Of a stretch of DNA of 28,174 bases, positions 1-6,065 are shown one piece after another (within the stretch, counting starts at the first letter, position 1; each line of letters starts with the position of its first letter). A program made the translations under genes and the position numbers. Origin of the DNA: a virus; IMG/VR virus record IMGVR_UViG_3300042467_000997, positions 1 to 28,174 of that record; one strand, written 5' to 3'. The notes under the pieces are model-generated. The model had not been told where the DNA came from, made no database searches, and was given only the letters and a program-made list of their open reading frames with translations.

Positions 1-96
1 TTCTTGATGGTGGGAAGCGGCGGCTGTGATATGGCGCAACACAGATTGCCAGCAGTAAAAATACTTTTTAGTGGCGTATGTAGCTATAGCGATCAT
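1..96 (-). CDS. Partial gene, possible glycosyltransferase N-terminus
   Basis: A 32-codon open frame starts at an ATG at 96-94 and runs off the left edge. The start overlaps the stop of the upstream cupin gene as ATGA, the coupling used widely in this genome, which supports it being real. The visible protein begins MIAIATYATKKY, a hydrophobic beta-strand followed by a Thr/Tyr-rich segment. That resembles the first strand of GT-A glycosyltransferases and agrees with its position after a sugar-epimerase-like gene. No catalytic motif is in view, so the functional guess is an inference; the existence of the gene is better supported than its role. Confidence 0.55.
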   Translation of the reverse strand, partial: MIAIATYATKKYFYCWQSVLRHITAAASHHQE

Positions 97-521
97 CGTG
101 ATTCAGGATTCCAGTTATAATTAAATTCATGTGGCCCGACCCTGTCTTCGTCAGGATCATCAATGCTGTATGGTTTTGAGACAATGTTCAAAATGGCAGT
201 TTCGCGGTAACCCCAAGCTGGCGTAAATCCATGCCAAATACCAGCAGGAATTGTCACCAACACGGGAACAGAAGAAGACAATATAATGGTTTGGCTTTGG
301 CTCGTTTCGCTATTATACAAACCAAGCCTAGATGCCCCGCCAACACAATACCAACGATCTATTTGCTCCTTGTGGCGATGCCAAGCCTTGATTACGCCAT
401 GTGTGCAAGTGGTAATGTATGTCTGACCGAAACCATGGGGATCATCGGTAAGCCTGAATATTTCTGTCAAGCATCCACGGTCATCGATATTGACTTTAAG
501 CTGTTTAATTTTTGCTAACAT
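93..521 (-). CDS. RmlC-like cupin, dTDP-4-dehydrorhamnose 3,5-epimerase family
   Basis: This 142-residue protein has the hallmarks of the RmlC cupin family, which epimerises nucleotide-linked 4-keto-6-deoxy sugars. It shows DDRG at 13-16, a long strand with the conserved HRHKEQIDR at 48-56 (His48 and His50 in the cupin core), a later IWHGF at 96-100 and a PY..DDPDEDR segment near 118-127, like the family's C-terminal region. At 142 residues it is shorter than typical RmlC (about 180), so it may be a minimal or FdtA/WxcM-like sugar isomerase. It overlaps the upstream HTH gene by 7 nt and is ATGA-coupled to the partial gene at the left edge. In a phage it could supply a modified sugar for glycosylating DNA, virions or the cell surface; substrate unknown. 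Confidence 0.8.
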   Translation of the reverse strand: MLAKIKQLKVNIDDRGCLTEIFRLTDDPHGFGQTYITTCTHGVIKAWHRHKEQIDRWYCVGGASRLGLYNSETSQSQTIILSSSVPVLVTIPAGIWHGFTPAWGYRETAILNIVSKPYSIDDPDEDRVGPHEFNYNWNPESR

Positions 522-811
522 TTCGGCCTGACAAAGTTGATCGTTCTAACACATCCACTACTGCACTTAACTTTGGCCTTTTGTAGTTCCATTTTTATTC
601 CGCGATTGCCAAGGGCATTGATGTAGTTTTCAGCGTATCCGCTTTCTTCAGCGGCTTGCTTAACCGTTTTCCATCCTTTAGCGTTCATGGCCTCAATTGT
701 GGTTGTTCCGTTGCTTTCACGAAACGACCGCCAAACGCTATCCCACTCTGGGACTACAATTTGAGCATTGGGGCTTTTTGTTCTGCTAGTTTTGCTATGA
801 TGGGTTGCCAT
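515..811 (-). CDS. Small HTH-like protein
   Basis: 98 residues with the ATG at 811-809, chosen over an upstream start because AAGGAA lies about 8 nt before it and the extra upstream codons read as an antisense-like Pro/His/Arg-rich shadow of the phosphoesterase gene. Residues 50-75 (AEESGYAENYINAL and flanks) resemble a helix-turn-helix, suggesting DNA binding. The protein is basic, with three cysteines near the C-terminus (two in the SSGC/VRPKC tail region). The start overlaps the end of the metallophosphoesterase gene by 58 nt, long for this genome; a later Met is possible but would lose the conserved-looking VPEWDSVWRSF segment. It overlaps the cupin start by 7 nt. Role unknown; a small regulator is possible. 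Confidence 0.6.
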   Translation of the reverse strand: MATHHSKTSRTKSPNAQIVVPEWDSVWRSFRESNGTTTIEAMNAKGWKTVKQAAEESGYAENYINALGNRGIKMELQKAKVKCSSGCVRTINFVRPKC

Positions 812-1539
812 GTGTAGGTTCCTTTGTTGACGGTAAAGATGACGAATCCAAAGTCCACTAATCCCGTGCATCGGCGGGCTCCGTAGCGGCTCCCGAATCC
901 CTGAAGGGCTGGGGTGGTCATGGCCAGCCAGTCGGGGCCTCCCGCATAGTTGTGGTAGTGGACATGGCTTCGGATGAAGATGTCGGCCTTGGGCTGTAGC
1001 TCCCTTTCGGCCCACATGATGTTCCACATGCGGTCTCTGGCCACCGCTGTATGCCGCCCATGGGGGAGGTTGCTTGATCCTGCTGGGTGGTGTTTGAGGT
1101 CGAAAATAACGTCTTCAACGTTGACCCATTCATGCTCTCCAATTCGGGCATCCACCCGCTGGGCCACGTTGTTTTCCCAATCCTCCTCATTTCCCGTATG
1201 GTAGGGAGTGCCTCTTGTGATAACAATCTTGCAATTCTTTGCTTTCGGGATTTCGCGAATCAGCTTTACGGCCATATCACACTGCTCCTCCATGTCGGTG
1301 GTTATAAGCTCCGTGCCGCCGCTTTTGGCACCTCGCCCGTCCACCAGATCTCCGTTGAGGAAAATGATGTCGTAGGGGCCATTACGCGCAATCTGGAGGG
1401 CATACCAGTTGTAGTAGGCTCTGTTAGCCGTCACCCATTCAGCCCGCTCTTTGACGGGTTGTTCTGGGAGGTAGCCCTTGGGGGTTAGGCCAACTTTGTG
1501 GCCGCAGTGGAAGTCCGAAAGGACCGCTATTTTTTTCAT
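754..1539 (-). CDS. Calcineurin-like metallophosphoesterase
   Basis: A 261-residue protein with the ordered metal-binding blocks of the calcineurin-like phosphoesterase fold: SDFHCGH with Asp9 and His11, NGDLVDG with Asp64 and Asp67, RGTPYH at 109-114 in the place of the usual GNH block, and SHVHYH at 191-196. These residues normally hold two metal ions and hydrolyse phosphomono- or diesters. The third block has GTPYH rather than GN[HD][DE], a variant I also associate with phage-encoded members. The substrate cannot be read from the sequence; nucleic-acid ends, cyclic nucleotides or host signalling nucleotides are all possible. It starts 4 nt after the preceding gene with no Shine-Dalgarno site, and its end is overlapped by the HTH gene. 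Confidence 0.85.
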   Translation of the reverse strand: MKKIAVLSDFHCGHKVGLTPKGYLPEQPVKERAEWVTANRAYYNWYALQIARNGPYDIIFLNGDLVDGRGAKSGGTELITTDMEEQCDMAVKLIREIPKAKNCKIVITRGTPYHTGNEEDWENNVAQRVDARIGEHEWVNVEDVIFDLKHHPAGSSNLPHGRHTAVARDRMWNIMWAERELQPKADIFIRSHVHYHNYAGGPDWLAMTTPALQGFGSRYGARRCTGLVDFGFVIFTVNKGTYTWQPIIAKLAEQKAPMLKL

Positions 1540-1543
1540 AAGA

Positions 1544-1765
1544 TTAGCTAAAATTTACATTTCGCTCGTTGACCATCTCCCACAAAAGCTGTCGAATTTC
1601 TTCAACAGTAGTGCTGTCCCAATTGGGATGAGAATCATAGCGGAGATGATTGCGAAGCTCATCGCTAAGATCGGTAATGATGCTATGAAGATCGACTGCC
1701 TTACAAGCCATCTCAAACTCGACTTGTTCTTCGGGCAGGTTGAAGGATAGTGTGCCATTGGCCAT
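1544..1765 (-). CDS. Small phage protein, FNLPEEQ.EFE type
   Basis: 73 residues, beginning MANGTLSFNLPEEQ. The N-terminal FNLPEEQVEFEMACKA followed by HSIITDLSDELRNHL is a pattern I recognise from small uncharacterised proteins in many tailed phages, where 'LPEE..EFE.A' precedes a helical domain. The rest is predicted helical with a conserved-looking VEEIRQLLWEMV. No catalytic residues are apparent and function is unknown. It was preferred to a nearly coincident alternative frame (1555-1758), which has no family resemblance and an odd composition. There is no ribosome-binding site; the 37-nt leader is C/A-rich and contains the AATCCCGAAAC motif shared with other late genes. Confidence 0.75.
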   Translation of the reverse strand: MANGTLSFNLPEEQVEFEMACKAVDLHSIITDLSDELRNHLRYDSHPNWDSTTVEEIRQLLWEMVNERNVNFS

Positions 1766-1790
1766 TGGGTGGTTTTGGTTGTGTTTATGG

Positions 1791-1801
1791 TTTCGGGATT
1801 G
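1791..1801 (-). promoter_or_regulatory. AATCCCGAAA leader motif, copy upstream of 73-residue gene
   Basis: On the minus strand this reads as CAATCCCGAAA about 26 nt before the ATG at 1765 and directly after the stop of the previous gene. Near-identical elements occur before the coat-protein gene (7367-7378) and twice before the spike gene (13974-14011). The function is unknown; a phage-specific promoter or mRNA element is possible. Confidence 0.35.
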
Positions 1802-1802
1802 C

Positions 1803-2066
1803 TTACAGGTCTTTGAGGACTTTCTTCAAGTCTCCGTCATCCAAGTCGTCGTCATCGTCTTCGTCCTCGTCTTGTCCATAGAGGATGTCATGGATGTTCG
1901 ATACAATACCTTCAATAGCATAATCATTGCCAAATTTGAGAAAGGCGTTCTTGGTTTCGGTGCCATCTTGAAATGTAGCCACCACAAAGCCAGAGTCAAA
2001 ATATTCAACAAGTTCTGAGCAAAGCTTGTCCAGCACCTCTTGTAGCCGTTTGTCATGGACGGCCAT
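1803..2066 (-). CDS. Small acidic protein of unknown function
   Basis: 87 residues starting MAVHDKRLQEVL. The N-terminal half is a mixed helix/strand region (VLDKLCSELVEYF, then a strand-rich GFVVATFQDGTETKNAF). The C-terminus is an extremely acidic linker, QDEDEDDDDDLDD, ending in a short basic-hydrophobic tail, KKVLKDL. Such tails often mediate protein contacts or mimic nucleic acid, but no function can be assigned. The start has no Shine-Dalgarno site (A-rich leader) and lies 1 nt past the upstream zinc-ribbon gene's end, consistent with translation as part of the late transcript. Confidence 0.65.
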   Translation of the reverse strand: MAVHDKRLQEVLDKLCSELVEYFDSGFVVATFQDGTETKNAFLKFGNDYAIEGIVSNIHDILYGQDEDEDDDDDLDDGDLKKVLKDL

Positions 2067-2067
2067 T

Positions 2068-2214
2068 TTAGTCTTGGGTTTCTCCGCAGGTTTTGCATCT
2101 GAGGATATGGACTACCCCATGATCAATCCGTTCAATCTTTTCCGATCCACAGTAGAAACAGGTCTTGGATTGCGGCTTGCGGTAAACCTTTTTCTTCTTT
2201 TTTTCTTCGCTCAT
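2068..2214 (-). CDS. Small zinc-ribbon protein
   Basis: 48 residues starting MSEEKKKKKVYRK. The start at 2214 overlaps the stop of the endolysin gene as ATGA; the longer open frame upstream reads only as a shadow of that gene. A very basic N-terminus (residues 4-14) is followed by two CxxC knuckles, CFYCGS and CKTCGE, separated by about 18 residues: a compact zinc ribbon. Such proteins bind nucleic acid or protein partners; the lysine-rich arm favours nucleic acid. It sits between lysis and accessory genes, which gives little extra hint. Confidence 0.7.
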   Translation of the reverse strand: MSEEKKKKKVYRKPQSKTCFYCGSEKIERIDHGVVHILRCKTCGETQD

Positions 2215-2891
2215 TTTTTGACTGTTGATGGGTTGATTCGCACAAAGTTGCGTACTAGCGAGGCAGACCGCGTCTTGAGCCACACCCCGTCCCCAGACTT
2301 GCTGTCCCGCGTCCCCCTGCCGTTTGTGTTGCCCTCGACACATTGGAACCTTCCGTTGAGAAGGACCTTGGTCACAATCCCGATATGGGAGAAGTCAAAA
2401 ATAACAAAGTCCCCAACATGGGGCTTGGCCTTGTTAGAAAGAACCTTGGCCGTTGCGGGGCGTTCTTTGGCCCATGAGATATAGCCAAACGCCGCCGCTG
2501 TCCTCGGTCTCCACTTCTCAGGGGTCATTACCTTGAGCCCCAACCACTCAACATTTTCGGGGTCTTTGAGCCACTCGCGAACTACCCATGAAGTCAGGGC
2601 GGCACACCACGGCCAAGAAGCGGGCTTGAGGTTGGTGGCGGCTTGATACTTCCGCACCTGTGGACCGTTGTTGTTGCCCCCCACTTCTTTGACTCCCACT
2701 TGGGACAGGGCAATCTTGGCTAGGTTCTCAAGAGCCTTGGGAGTCTTCTGTTTCGGGGTTTCCCTCTTCTTTTCGACGGGCAACTCTGGCTTTGAGTTCT
2801 TCTTGAATTCGGATGGCAAGCTCGGCAAGGACGGCGCTTGGCCACCTTCTGATTCTATCCCAAGTAGTTTCTGGATTAACTGCCAAATCAT
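2211..2891 (-). CDS. Endolysin, CHAP/NlpC-P60-like cysteine peptidase
   Basis: 226 residues. An N-terminal helix (WQLIQKLLGI) is followed by a Pro/Lys-rich linker to about residue 50 and then a catalytic domain. It has WPWCAALTSWV with the likely nucleophile Cys96, HVGDFVIFDFSHIGIV with the likely catalytic His169, and VEGNTNGRG near 186-193 supplying the polar third residue, the order seen in CHAP-type amidase/peptidases that cut peptidoglycan. Its place directly after three small membrane proteins makes it the lysis enzyme. There is no signal peptide, so release would depend on a holin. It overlaps the zinc-ribbon gene by 4 nt. No Shine-Dalgarno site is visible. Confidence 0.85.
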   Translation of the reverse strand: MIWQLIQKLLGIESEGGQAPSLPSLPSEFKKNSKPELPVEKKRETPKQKTPKALENLAKIALSQVGVKEVGGNNNGPQVRKYQAATNLKPASWPWCAALTSWVVREWLKDPENVEWLGLKVMTPEKWRPRTAAAFGYISWAKERPATAKVLSNKAKPHVGDFVIFDFSHIGIVTKVLLNGRFQCVEGNTNGRGTRDSKSGDGVWLKTRSASLVRNFVRINPSTVKK

Positions 2892-2910
2892 CTGGGTTAC
2901 TGCTCACCCA

Positions 2911-3117
2911 TCAATTATAACAACGACAGACCCGTTTGCCAATATCCCAATTCCTAGAAATCCGCTCCACCTCGGACTCCAACGGAGACGCCTGTTTTTC
3001 CATCATGGCCCCGCTTGGTGATTTTTGCGGTGAAGCGGAGGGAACCGAATAAACGGACAAGGAAACTTCTGCGATCTTCTTGGTTCCCTTTGGTAAATAT
3101 TGCTTTGAGAATTTCAT
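2911..3117 (-). CDS. Small basic protein of unknown function
   Basis: 68 residues starting MKFSKQYLPKG, between a membrane protein and the endolysin. It is rich in Ser, Pro and basic residues, with a central disordered-looking stretch (PSASPQKSPSGAMMEKQ) and two Cys near the C-terminus (KRVCRCYN). I do not recognise a family. The upstream GAAGAAGATC is at best a weak ribosome site. Support is its fit between the neighbouring genes (12 nt and 19 nt gaps) and the absence of any alternative gene; it could be a lysis accessory protein or a spurious frame. Confidence 0.45.
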   Translation of the reverse strand: MKFSKQYLPKGTKKIAEVSLSVYSVPSASPQKSPSGAMMEKQASPLESEVERISRNWDIGKRVCRCYN

Positions 3118-3129
3118 TGTTGATCTTCT

Positions 3130-3477
3130 TCACTTGCGCTTGCGCTTTGTTGCGGGCTTTTTGACTTCAATGGCCCTGCGAATCTCGGTGTAGGTCACGG
3201 GACCAGCAACCCCATCTTCATCGGTATTGACCAAGGCTTGGATCTTCTTGACTCCCTTGACGTTGATTTCGTTGGTAACGTAGTTAACAATGGCAAGAAT
3301 CAAAGCAACGACAAATCCCGTAAGGCTCACTTGGTCTACGGACTCGGCCAGCTTGGGGTCAATCATGGCCAGCTTGCTAACCACGGCGGCAATCCCCATG
3401 GCAATGAACGGGGTGATGACCCCGCCCATCTTGGAAACCAGAAAAGCCAGAAGTTTGTCTTTGGTTGTCGCGATCAT
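3130..3477 (-). CDS. Holin-like membrane protein with peptidoglycan-binding-like tail
   Basis: 115 residues. Two hydrophobic helices are visible at about 17-36 (GGVITPFIAMGIAAVV) and 52-68 (LTGFVVALILAIVNYV). Residues 75-103 (VKKIQ..VN..EDGVAGPVTYTEIRRAI) resemble the repeat of peptidoglycan_binding_1 domains, which have (I/L)Q..LN..DG..GP.T...I. The tail ends in a basic KPATKRKRK. Gene context (endolysin downstream) supports a holin role, with the tail possibly contacting the wall or being a relic of an endolysin domain. The start overlaps the upstream gene's stop by 4 nt (ATGA type). Confidence 0.65.
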   Translation of the reverse strand: MIATTKDKLLAFLVSKMGGVITPFIAMGIAAVVSKLAMIDPKLAESVDQVSLTGFVVALILAIVNYVTNEINVKGVKKIQALVNTDEDGVAGPVTYTEIRRAIEVKKPATKRKRK

Positions 3478-3758
3478 TGGTCGATTTTAACCCGCTGAAC
3501 GGCGGATTCAACCGTAAAACGAATCAGAGATTCAGAGGCATCAATGCCATTACGCAGGGCTGCGCTGGTGAGTTTTTTGACAGCGGCTTCGCGCTTTTGT
3601 GCGCCAGTTTTGCTAGTATCGGCCAACTCGCGGACAATGTCCAAAGCGAGAGGTAGAAGGGACGCGGCGGCATCCACAAAGAGTTCGCGGAGGATCGGCC
3701 CGTAGAAGGCCCAAATCTTGGAAGGAATACCCAGAAGGGTGGCGAAGAATGATTTCAT
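3474..3758 (-). CDS. Small lysis-region protein, LLH-holin-like
   Basis: 94 residues starting MKSFFATLLGIPSKI. A moderately hydrophobic N-terminal half (to about residue 45, with SLLPLALDIVREL) is followed by a charged helical segment, SKTGAQKREAAVKKL, and ESLIRFTVESAVQ. The 'TG..KREAA...L...' arrangement is one I associate with small LLH-type holin proteins next to phage endolysins. It may act with the neighbouring two-helix protein. It overlaps that gene by 4 nt, so the two are probably co-translated. No Shine-Dalgarno site precedes it. Confidence 0.6.
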   Translation of the reverse strand: MKSFFATLLGIPSKIWAFYGPILRELFVDAAASLLPLALDIVRELADTSKTGAQKREAAVKKLTSAALRNGIDASESLIRFTVESAVQRVKIDQ

Positions 3759-3773
3759 AGGTTTAAAGCTAAA

Positions 3774-4058
3774 CTAGAATCCTTTGGATTTCAAGTAATC
3801 TTCGATTCTTTTTGTGCGCTCGTCAATTCGGGCCAAGGTCTCAGATCTCTCTTGGTTCTCCTTATTGATCATTTCAATCCGCGCATCCTGTTTAGCATCA
3901 TTGGCTTGGATAGACCGCATTTGTTCGGGTAGGACAACCCATCCATTGAGCGCCGAAAATAAAGTAACCATCAGGGCGATGCCTGCAATCAACTCGCTCA
4001 TCGTGAGCTTCACTCCCCGCTCCATTCCTCTGCGTCTTGGTATTTCTTCTACGCTCAT
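3774..4058 (-). CDS. Small membrane protein with coiled-coil, spanin- or holin-accessory-like
   Basis: 94 residues. A basic N-terminus (RRRGMERGVK) precedes one transmembrane helix at about 22-42 (ELIAGIALMVTLFSAL), then a charged heptad-like coiled coil from 50 to 90 (RSIQANDAKQDARIEM... and IDERTKRIEDYLK). This N-in, C-out topology with an external coiled coil resembles inner-membrane spanin subunits or phage proteins that gate holins. It heads the lysis cluster. Internal Met codons at 12 and 20 are alternative starts, with 20 close to the helix. No ribosome-binding site is seen. Confidence 0.6.
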   Translation of the reverse strand: MSVEEIPRRRGMERGVKLTMSELIAGIALMVTLFSALNGWVVLPEQMRSIQANDAKQDARIEMINKENQERSETLARIDERTKRIEDYLKSKGF

Positions 4059-4064
4059 AAGTTA

Positions 4065-5021
4065 TTATACGTTTGTTGGCGTGAAAGTGGGGGGTGGTGG
4101 CCCACCAAAACCAGTCGCGCCCCATCCTGTAGCCAGCCAAGGTTCTGCCACATCGCTGGTAGATTCGTAGTAATCGTCGCCATTCTCATTAATGAACCAG
4201 CGCGATCCGTCCCAAGATATTACCGAAGAAGTAATAAATATCCCTCTGTATGACGGCCTGCCATTAACATTGCCATCAAACACATGAGTGCCATTGACAA
4301 TGACCGCCCCAGCGCCCGCGACAATGACAGCATTAAAAGTGGTCGTTGTAGCAAGTTGCGTAATAATGGAAGCCACTTGATAGCGCCAAGGCCAATCGAT
4401 ATATGTGGCTAGGTTTACGGGGTTGCCCGTGTCTCCACGATAGGCGGCGGCAATATGCCCCAAAGCTTGTTTTTCTCCCCAGTCGATAGTTCCAAGGCTC
4501 GACCCCGAAACAGCATTGTAGATATCCTTCCATGCATACTGTTTAGGTAGTCCAATATACGCTGTTTCATCTTTCGGTGCGCCTGCGGCTACGGCAATCT
4601 TGGCCCAGAGATAGCGTTCTGGGAGGGAGATGTAATTGGCTATGGGGTTGACTGTGGGTATTTCGGTTGCGGTGGGAGGCGGCCCATCCGCATCATCCAC
4701 AATCCAAGTTCCAAGCCAAGGAAATTGAACATCTTCTTGAATAACATATGTTATTCGATCTTCAAAAGAATCAAATAAAGTCCAAATACTTGCTCCATCC
4801 CAAGTAATGGTATTTGATCCAGAAACATATTTGTTTCTTCCGTTTTCTTGGCCATCCAAGGTGTAGGTACCATTAGAGGTATCAGTGCCAGCGCCCGAAA
4901 CCAAAACACTAGAAGCTCCTTGTGTTTCTTCTTTCTCTCCCACCAGCCATTGGGCAAGCATGTACTTTCGGGGCTGGTCAGCCGCCGAAGCAAAGACAGA
5001 ATCTAAAGTGGGGAGAGCCAT
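4065..5021 (-). CDS. Virion-associated protein with internal duplication
   Basis: 318 residues, no family recognised. Two copies of a module of about 80 residues lie at 39-117 and 232-312: each has (V/I)(S/A)GAG..., NGT(Y/H)..DG..NGR..Y, a strand ending I(T/S)WDG, and a terminal PWL.T.W followed by GPPPT. They probably form paired beta-rich domains. Between them, and at the N-terminus, short repeats of the form YI.(L/W)P.(R/Q)Y.W..I recur at about 130-147, 155-172 and 207-223. Position after the head genes and before lysis suggests a tail or head-decoration component. It starts 19 nt after the acidic protein gene. Confidence 0.7.
   Translation of the reverse strand: MALPTLDSVFASAADQPRKYMLAQWLVGEKEETQGASSVLVSGAGTDTSNGTYTLDGQENGRNKYVSGSNTITWDGASIWTLFDSFEDRITYVIQEDVQFPWLGTWIVDDADGPPPTATEIPTVNPIANYISLPERYLWAKIAVAAGAPKDETAYIGLPKQYAWKDIYNAVSGSSLGTIDWGEKQALGHIAAAYRGDTGNPVNLATYIDWPWRYQVASIITQLATTTTFNAVIVAGAGAVIVNGTHVFDGNVNGRPSYRGIFITSSVISWDGSRWFINENGDDYYESTSDVAEPWLATGWGATGFGGPPPPTFTPTNV
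4086..4328 (-). repeat. Second copy of an intragenic beta-module duplication
   Basis: Encodes residues 232-312 of the 318-residue protein. It is the diverged partner of the copy at 4671-4907, sharing GAG, NGT, NGR, SWDG and PWL..GW landmarks in the same order. The divergence suggests an old duplication. Confidence 0.6.
4671..4907 (-). repeat. First copy of an intragenic beta-module duplication
   Basis: Encodes residues 39-117 of the same protein. Landmarks in order: SGAG, NGTYTLDG, NGRNKY, TWDG, PWLGTW and GPPPT. Confidence 0.6.
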
Positions 5022-5040
5022 AGCCTATGGTCTCCGTCCT

Positions 5041-5286
5041 TTAAGCCATGCCCATGATTCGCTCACCCATGCCAGCCATAGGGGACACGCCAGCTTCCAT
5101 TTCGTCAGCAGCCTCGTCCTCCATCTCGTCTTCGTCCTCGGCCTCTTCAGCCGCAATCTCGACGCCAGCAATCATGGTCGGGACAAGCGAATCGCCTTCG
5201 ACGCGATAGGTTGTGAGTTCTTCAAAAGTATCGCCGTCCGCGACATCCTCTGGCAATGTGTAATTTTCGGGCAAGGGAAGTTTCAT
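5041..5286 (-). CDS. Small acidic structural-region protein
   Basis: 81 residues from the ATG at 5286, starting MKLPLPENYTLPEDV. A longer frame to 5361 only shadows the HNH gene. The N-terminal half (PEDVADGDTFEELTTYRVEGD, then LVPTMIAGVEI) looks like a small beta domain; I associate this 'PE.V.DG..FE...T.R..GD.L....I.G' pattern with short unclassified proteins beside phage coat genes. The C-terminal half is Glu/Asp/Met-rich (EAEDEDEMEDEAADEME) and ends in a Met/Gly-rich tail. A capsid-decoration or assembly role is possible, not shown. No ribosome-binding site. Confidence 0.65.
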   Translation of the reverse strand: MKLPLPENYTLPEDVADGDTFEELTTYRVEGDSLVPTMIAGVEIAAEEAEDEDEMEDEAADEMEAGVSPMAGMGERIMGMA

Positions 5287-5290
5287 AATA

Positions 5291-6007
5291 TTAGGTTTGT
5301 TTAAAGTATTGCGGGAAGTATTGGCGTTCTGCTTTTTCGCGGGCCGCACAGGCTTCCTCAAATGTATGGAAGTATCCTAGATGAATTGACTTACGATTGC
5401 AAGTAATAGTTGCATAATATGGGTTAGTTTTATTTCGGTGGGGCGCAAACTTGACGCCCTTTTTTCCGCTTTTGTTCCTCTTGCCAGCCCGATTTTGGAT
5501 TGGGTGCGCCACTCCGTTGTGTGGGATATACACCTTTTCTTTGTCTCTGTCTGGTCGGGCAAACTCCCCGAAAACAATCTTTTCGGCAGATTTGCGGGCA
5601 GCTATGGCGTCTTCTTTTTCTTGAAACTGCCCAAGAATCTTCTTTTTGCCATCAACTGTGATATAGGCGAACCATTTCTGCTTGGTAGAAACGTAGCAGA
5701 CCCCGACATGCCCCGAAGCATTGTCAGATCGTCTACGGCGGTTCATGGCGTTCTGGCTTGGTGTCACAACCCGAAGATTTTCCCTTCGATTGTCTAGGGT
5801 GTCACCGTTGATATGATCCACAATTTGCCCCTCTGTGGCATTCATTATAAGGCGGTGCATTCGTAAGTGCCGTCCCATTTCTGTAGCACATGCATAGGGA
5901 TTGCATCCATCTGGAATAATGAACCAGTGATGTTGAATTAACTTTTCATGGTCACAATCATCTACGATTGTGAATTTATTATCGTTGAGTGGTATTTGTT
6001 TAGACAT
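5291..6007 (-). CDS. HNH homing endonuclease with two AP2 domains
   Basis: 238 residues. An HNH_3-type nuclease core is visible at about 48-84 (LRMHRLIM, VDHINGDTLDNRRENLR: His51, Asp64/His65, Asn73). It is followed by two AP2-type DNA-binding modules, at about 98-150 (GHVGVCYV..KWFAYI..GKKKILGQF..KEDAIAARK) and 179-231 (KKGVKFAP..YYATI..KSIHLGYF..FEEACAARE). This order is typical of free-standing phage homing endonucleases that cleave a gene lacking the element and copy themselves. It lies directly after the coat-protein gene, interrupting the head genes, and is best read as a mobile gene. No ribosome-binding site is apparent. Confidence 0.92.
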   Translation of the reverse strand: MSKQIPLNDNKFTIVDDCDHEKLIQHHWFIIPDGCNPYACATEMGRHLRMHRLIMNATEGQIVDHINGDTLDNRRENLRVVTPSQNAMNRRRRSDNASGHVGVCYVSTKQKWFAYITVDGKKKILGQFQEKEDAIAARKSAEKIVFGEFARPDRDKEKVYIPHNGVAHPIQNRAGKRNKSGKKGVKFAPHRNKTNPYYATITCNRKSIHLGYFHTFEEACAAREKAERQYFPQYFKQT

Positions 6008-6012
6008 AAGTA

Positions 6013-6038
6013 AGGGTGGCAGCTTACGCCACCACCCT
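6013..6038 (-). terminator. GC-rich hairpin after the coat-protein gene
   Basis: On the minus strand AGGGTGGTGGC, a GTAAGCT loop and GCCACCCT can pair with a small bulge, between the coat-protein stop and the HNH start. There is no following T-run, so it may be an imperfect terminator, a processing site or a structure shielding the HNH start codon, which lies only a few bases downstream. Confidence 0.35.
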
Positions 6039-6065
6039 CACTTTGTCAATACTGATTTCCGTTAC

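Noticed and set aside
1555-1758. 67-codon frame nearly coincident with the 73-residue gene
   Set aside because: The alternative frame gives Ile/Met-rich sequence without family resemblance, while the chosen frame has the FNLPEEQ.EFE pattern.
2215-2343. Upstream extension of the zinc-ribbon gene
   Set aside because: Residues there only shadow the endolysin gene; the ATGA-coupled start at 2214 is the natural one.
6021-6049. TTGACA with 17-nt spacing to TAAGCT between coat and HNH genes
   Set aside because: The -10 match is poor and overlaps the hairpin; not enough to call a promoter.
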